Below the pieces are notes generated by a model. The model worked only from the letters and a program-made list of their open reading frames with translations. It was not told the DNA's origin and made no database searches. This document shows positions 58,701 to 64,000 of a stretch of DNA of 64,000 nucleotides, piece after piece; position 1 is the first letter of the stretch; each line of letters opens with the position of its first letter. Position numbers and translations under genes: made by a program. The stretch covers positions 868,001-932,000 of the forward strand of contig JAHRBC010000007.1 of the NCBI GenBank assembly GCA_022702545.1, given 5' to 3'. The DNA comes from Phycomyces nitens. Lineage: Eukaryota; Mucoromycota; Mucoromycetes; Mucorales; Phycomycetaceae.

Positions 58701-59510
58701 GAAAATGGGATATACAGTGAAGGTGATAGTATAAAAATGGAGGACAAATATGATAAGACAAAATGAGATATGAAAATGTGCGAAGACAATGTAAATATGA
58801 AGTATGAAGATATGGATAACAATAATATGATAAAGTGAGCAGTGTGAGAGAAGGGACAGAGATATGAAGGGGTATGAATAAAATGAAGTGCCGATATGTG
58901 AGAGGGTGTAAAGAGGTAGATAACATGAAGAGAAAGATAAGTGCGCACAGACAGCAACGTGGGGAGAAGGGAAAGGAAGATAGATGACAAAAATAGTGTA
59001 CAATGGATAAATATGGAAATGGATAGGAGGGGTTTGAAATGAGAGCGAGTGTGACAAATATGGAAAATCAAAGAAGTGCGGAGAAAAGGGAGATACGAGA
59101 AATAAGGTGACTTGCAAATGGAGAAAGGTGATGTTGCCAAGTTGATCAGGATGCTACGTCACGCTTTCTAGCAGGGAAGGCCTTGGAAAAGTCACATGAA
59201 ATGGAGAGAAGTGGGTGAAGCTGGAAACCCTACAACACCCGTGTCAAATATGACGCGTGTTGAGTTTGTTGTGATGTGAAAACGAGTCAGAAAATATAAT
59301 AAATTAAATACCACTCGTTGACAATAACGATGGTGCAATAGAGATAGACAATAACGGGGGTAGAAACCGAAATTTGGACAGCAAGAAACGGACAAGAGAA
59401 AGAAAAGGTGAAAATATGGATAGAGATATATAACTTCGCTCGGGACAGTTGAATATATTCTTGACAGCAATGGAAACAGGGAGGAAGAGATATAATACAC
59501 TGCAAAAAAT
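55740..59510 (-). repeat. Array of related LTR-like units
   Basis: Landmarks recur several times. ACACGTGTCAAAA-type boxes, each followed by a GACGCGTG or GACACGTG half, occur near 56584, 57268, 58040 and 59233. TTTATTGATTGAAAA with TCTTTTATA (on the minus strand a TATAAAAGA plus AATAAA pair) occurs near 56055, 56820, 57487 and 58500. CAGAGAT..GAAACTCAACAG with TCACTGCTCTTCAGAGAT recurs near 56700 and 57366. GGTGCAATCCTGCAAGAA recurs near 57012 and 57735. The unit spacing is about 0.65-1.2 kb. The array abuts the gypsy element and probably arose from nested insertion or recombination of its LTRs. Confidence 0.7.
58530..59150. repeat. Purine-rich, C-poor low-complexity block
   Basis: The plus strand is dominated by A and G with short T steps. 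GATAAGACAAAAT.AGATATGA recurs near 58671 and 58751. Long minus-strand open frames across it are an artefact of this composition. Confidence 0.65.
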
Positions 59511-61184
59511 AATCTAAATCATTACAATATTAAAAGTTTATAATTGTAATTTTATGTATTAATTTAATATCTGATAGATAAATTTTAATAAATGCCCAGT
59601 CAGTATGTTAAAGAATAACTGACCAGATATTATATATTAACATGTCAGATTTGAAAATTCGGTGTGAGCTTAGTTATAAAGATTGTGTATAAACTCTATT
59701 CCAAAAGCAAACATACATACTATTACAAATTAAGAAAAAAACATGTACTGTTTGAGAACACCTGTCTGAGAAGAACATATATCTAGGCACGTAATAACAG
59801 CAGTGTTTTGCATTTTTTGATGGCAATGATTCGATCAATTGCTTCGGAAAAGCTGTTCTTTTTGGTCTTAATTCTAAAAATAATATTCTCAATTGGAAAT
59901 TGGTTTGTAGGAATATATTTTTATTTTTATTTTTATTTTTATTTTGAATAAAAAGAATCGCTCATAATAATAATTGCTCTATAATATTTATTCTAATATA
60001 TATATATATAATTCTTGATTGTATGAGAGAGATGTAGATACTTGCTTTATGGATATATTCTATAATAAATAGCAAATGTTATTAATATGATTGATTTTAA
60101 TACTATTAATCAAATTATATAATACCTTGCTTCCTTGATTTGCTTGATATCTTTTTAGAGCTAGAGAATATTATGAGAAAAATTATTAAATATTTATACC
60201 AGCTTACTTATTATATATAGTCCTTGGAAATCTTGAATACTTTGATTTAATAAAGGCAAAGACAAACTTTTGAAATAGAATACTAAGTAGAGATAGCAAT
60301 GAGTAAGGATATTAAAAAATATTTTTCAAGTATATATACTTACTAGAGGTATGAATTTCTGGAGGGCGGCTATATAGATACATAACATTTCTAATAAAAT
60401 ATATATCAGTAAGAAAAATAATCGAATGTAATAAAGAACATAGTACTTATCTTTGTATACCAGAATGATTTTGATTTTGTTTGCCAGGAGTATATATAGC
60501 AAACCGCACTTTAGAAGAAGTACTTGGATGATAATAAAAAGTAGAGAAAGAAAAAATGGATGAATAAAAAACAATCCTTGAAATAGCCGTAGAATCTGAG
60601 AGATGATTACGTATTTTTTTTGAAAATAAAAAAAGAAAAATATGTTTGTTGTGAATACCAAGTATGCAAAAAAGGCGATTAACACACTGTGCGCAAATGC
60701 AGTCTGTAATATTCATTGTACTCTCAGTGCTACATGAATGGTTTAGGAAATAAAAATATAAAAACAATAGAAATAGGCATACTCGTAAAAGATATTATTT
60801 TATAAAACGAATGAATATTTAGTTATATGGCTGGAATGAATATTCAAGTAATTAATCAAACTAAAGATCTGAAGATATTAAATAATAATTATATATATAT
60901 ATGTATCATTGTCAAATCTAGATTTTATAAATATTAAGATAGACAACATTTATTGATATCGGGCAAGTACCGACTGGAACACAGATAGATCCTCTGCTTG
61001 ATTGATATGTCATAAGAATAACAATTCATTTTTATATTTATAATCAAAATACTCAAAGATTTTTTCAAGCAGACCTTAACACTAAATAGTAAAATGTATG
61101 TTGATACATGAACAACTATATTCTATAGAGTGATTACTATCAGACAAATACTTACAATTGAATAAATACCAGAATCTGTAAATT
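59511..61184. other. AT-rich intergenic, no gene seen
   Basis: Very AT-rich. A (TTTTTA)n run lies near 59920-59945 and TA runs near 59995-60012 and 60890-60903. Minus-strand frames at 60326-60767 are hydrophobic by composition only. Confidence 0.5.
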
Positions 61185-62414
61185 ATGAGCCAGCAATTAA
61201 ACAAGGGAAAGAAGAACATGTCTGCAAGAGTGTCATCCTCCAGATCACTACTTACCACAGTGAACACTGGCCGTGTTGTCACCCCTCGCCCATTACTTGC
61301 TTCTAGATCTGACGATGTAACAATCCCCAGGAGTGAATATAACACTATGGTTGGCCTTTTATCCACCGTTGATAAAAAGTTAACTGGTGTATCAACACAA
61401 GTTGGTGCAGTGTATGATAACGAAAGGCAAATGATGTTGTCTCTCAATGGTCTTGTTGCTTGCCAAGCCAGAGACCAAGTATCAGTCCAAATGCCCGTGG
61501 TAGAAAATGATGAGATCGTGAATATCATCCAACCTGAAGATATTCTTTCTGTCTCTAACTCACAAGTTAGCCTTCAGGATATTGTCAGTGCAACAAGATA
61601 TCCAAAGTTATCTGTAAGTTCTAAATGAAACAGTAATATCAAAATATATTATTAATATATACTTTTAGAAAGTTATTCGAGATTACTTGAAAAACTTTCA
61701 TCTTAAATCAGACGATCCCAGTTTGATCAAGGATAATGAAGAGAAGCCAACTTGGGATGTCAGTGTTGGATTGGCTGATGATGTCAATCAGAATCTAGCA
61801 AACGCTCTGATCATATATGCCCGTGAACAGCCTGAATCAACATCAGTAACAGGAAAAGAACTGGGCACAATAATTATAAATAATTATTATAACCGTTTGG
61901 CTGATAGCAAGCTTGTGCCAGAGCTTAGAGAAGCAAAAAAGACAGCAAACCGAAGAGGCAACCGAAAAACTGAAGTAAGTGAATATTAAATAAAATGCGC
62001 AAATATTTATATATTATGCTTTTTCACTTTAGCTTTTCAAGAGACGAAAGAGAACCTTTGTAAAGCACAAGGAAGCTGTTGAAAGAAGATTCAACAGGGA
62101 TGCCAGTGGCGTCTTTCATAGAGATGTAATGTCAGATGATGAAACAGACATGGAGATCACTGTGAGGGTACTTCGTCCAAATTGGAGAAGTGATGAGGTA
62201 AAACACAGGCAGATTGATATTTCTTATGTTTTATGTCTAATGATAAAATATATCTGTATAGCTGAATGAGCTGTTTGACTTTTTGGACATGCTTGCCAAA
62301 AAAGATCTAGGAAAGAAAGCCAGTCAATTGAAGACTCGTCATTATGTTGTCATACAAAAGACAATTCCTCGCGGCTTAGTAGCCAAAATTCCTGCATGGT
62401 CAAAGCGTGAATAA
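61185..62414 (+). CDS. Four-exon gene, possible accessory gene of a CACTA/Plavaka-like transposon
   Basis: Model: join(61185..61613,61669..61974,62033..62197,62262..62414), 350 aa. All introns are phase 0 with GTAAG or GTAAA donors. No known domain is recognised. The N-terminal 140 residues are polar. The middle has a helical segment (NQNLANALIIYAREQ, TGKELGTIIINNYYNRLAD), then a very basic patch (KRRKRTFVKHKEAVERRFNRD). The C terminus (VRVLRPNWRSDELNELFDFLD) contains a conserved-looking RPNWRS motif. It converges on the transposase gene, with 96 bp between the stops. A DNA-binding helper role is inference; it could be an ordinary host gene. Confidence 0.65.
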
Positions 62415-62510
62415 ATCAACAAGCATCTCTTTTTCACTCCTTCATCTATATTGATTTTGGCATATATATATTGCATATTTTATGTAAGAAAGTAAAAAAT
62501 AAGAAGAAGA

Positions 62511-64000
62511 TTAAGCATAAATTTTTCTAGGCAATGGAATAACAATGACTTTGGCTGCACCACGGCCAGAAGCTTGATTGCCGATTGCAATTGGAGATAG
62601 AATTCGATGAACTGGTAGAATGTTGTCATAGTCATATTTTTGAAAGGTCGGCTTATACATATCAATTCCTTGGTCTATTCTTGGCTGATGTTGAAGAACT
62701 TCGTACCATTCAACAAAAGCAAAGACATGCTGAGGATTGAGTCGTGTCATAAAGTTGTCATAGGTGGGTTTTGGAGAAAAATTGTGGGCAAAAAGATACT
62801 TGATATAGCCAGCATAGGTATAGCTCGACTCACTATTTTTCTCAATGTATATAGCCTGGATATACGACCCTCTTGTATTTGACCCTTCACCACCTTTGTA
62901 GACTTGGCCAAGAAGATTAATGAATGGAATCTTCTGGATTCGGTCATTGACAAAATTTGAGCTCTGGACTACACCTTTGGCACTTTGCAAGAGATTGTCT
63001 TGGTACTCAATGCGATAGAACTTGAGAAGGCAATTGTACTCGGCCGTTCTCATTGTTGTTGGCTCTTGGAGTTTTAATGGCAAGGCTGATGGTGGAAGAG
63101 ACTCGTTTCCTAATATGCATGTTTCAGTTTCAGTTGCAGAGTCAACAAACGTAGGCAAGTGAAATATGGTAATCATATTGTTTTGGGGAGGGATTGTGGC
63201 ATAGGTTTCTGTTATACTGGTAGACAGTTTTTGGAAGAGGGAGAGATGAGATGGGTTGGTGAGGGTGGTGAGGTGTGATCTGTAAAAATCGCCCTTTGAT
63301 GCATTTTCGATAAATTTATCCATATAGGTTTTTCAAAACCATTCTTCTTGTTCGTGTTGAAACCTTTGATCAGGCCATTGTATCGTTCAAAGCTGAAAAG
63401 CCAGTATCCGTATATTGGGCCAAAATCTTGGATCGTTTCTTTCAGGTGAAGATGAAGGTGCATATTGGGCGATAAAAGATCGGGCTCATATAATTTCTCA
63501 CATCCAATACAGAATTTCTCCAGACTGTTGTGAGCTTGGCTTAATTCTTCATTGGTGATACTTGGCTTTGTTAATAATCGGCATGCATCAACGAAATGAA
63601 TCCAGTTGACAAAAAGATCATTGGGTAATCGAGACTTGAGCACGACAGGAGAATATACTAAGCACCAGGATTTCCATTCATCGGCTTTCATGAAAGGAAA
63701 TCCCTTTCCAATCTTTGTGGTTAACGTGGTATAGTCTGGTGGCAGAGTCATGGTATTTGCTTCATTTTGCATTTCCGCAAGATCATGGTCATTGAGAAGA
63801 TTATCAAATAACCATTTTTCGATCATTCTCTTTGCAGTTCCCAGGAAAAGGTTGTGCATTGGATCAATTATTGTTGATCTTACGGGCTCAAAGTATCCTA
63901 GTCGATGGAGCTCTGACCAGCGAACCCCGTTTTCAACCTCCAATCGTTTTCTCTCTGTATTGGTTACTGCATTCTTCCACATACTAGCATGCTTCATATT
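62511..64000 (-). CDS. CACTA/Plavaka-like transposase (Tnp2-type), 5' end outside the window, frameshifted
   Basis: The first part (63997 down to about 63330) reads NGVRWSELHRLGYFEPVRST, then IIDPMHNLFLGTAKRMIEKW, MHLHLHLKETIQDFGPIYGY and FSFERYNGLIKGFNTNKK. The DPMHNLFLG and ERYNGLIKG motifs are typical of fungal Tnp2-like CACTA/Plavaka transposases. At GAAAAACC (63327-63334) the protein must slip one base back to continue as TYMDKFIENASKG in the frame that ends at 62511 (PLPRKIYA). The C-terminal 270 residues have HVFAFVEWYEVL and GRGAAKVIVIPLPRK. The shift is either a mutation in an A run or a real -1 frameshift. The 5' part continues beyond 64000. Confidence 0.75.

Noticed and set aside
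58543..59140. Three overlapping minus-strand frames of 127-197 residues
   Set aside because: They arise from purine-rich, C-poor DNA that lacks stops on the other strand; no family signal and three frames open together.
1..64000. tRNA, rRNA or CRISPR arrays
   Set aside because: I saw no cloverleaf-type A and B boxes in the right spacing, no rRNA-like conserved sequence, and no regularly spaced direct repeats with unique spacers. Intron and microsatellite content indicates eukaryotic DNA.

Overview
The window looks like nuclear DNA of an early-diverging filamentous fungus, most likely Mucoromycota and plausibly close to Phycomyces. The genes are densely interrupted by short introns (about 45-110 bp) with GTAAG-type donors. 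Intergenic DNA is AT-rich and full of TA microsatellites. The mobile elements are Tc1/mariner, LINE, Ty3/gypsy and CACTA/Plavaka-like. A quinonoid dihydropteridine reductase gene also fits early-diverging fungi. The species assignment is inference. Exon joins were built by hand from splice motifs, reading phase and family conservation; every join listed for a gene keeps the frame unless I say otherwise.

Region 1 (1.8-27 kb) is a compact housekeeping block: ALG12 mannosyltransferase read in frame into a glutaredoxin (-), an arrestin-like adaptor (+), the peroxisomal RING protein PEX2 (+), a leucine-rich-repeat protein with a lysine-rich tail (+), an HCS1/IGHMBP2-type SF1 helicase (-), the Golgi tether subunit COG3 (-, 17 exons), a small secreted Kre9/Knh1-like protein (+), a single-domain ricin-B-type lectin (-), QDPR (-) and a Vac7-like vacuolar protein (-). 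Most are basic membrane-traffic, organelle or glycosylation functions; nothing suggests that they form one pathway.

Region 2 (27-42 kb) is sparse. It has a 1.36 kb Tc1-like element, a relic of a second Tc1 family, one intronless multi-pass membrane protein of unknown function, several perfect palindromes, and a protein with a nucleoside-diphosphate-kinase-like domain that lacks the usual catalytic histidine.

Region 3 (42-64 kb) is a transposon graveyard. It holds a broken LINE on +, two 287/288-bp solo LTRs each with a perfect 5-bp target duplication (one inside a Tc1 transposase), a LINE on - with intact ORF1/ORF2 junction but a deleted reverse transcriptase, a second Tc1 family, a truncated Ty3/gypsy element, a 3.5-kb array of related LTR-like units, and at the right edge a CACTA/Plavaka-like transposase convergent with a four-exon gene that may be its partner.

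The most unusual observations are a predicted 2-nt exon inside the Walker A motif of the helicase, three GC-AG introns, and the ALG12-glutaredoxin fusion.
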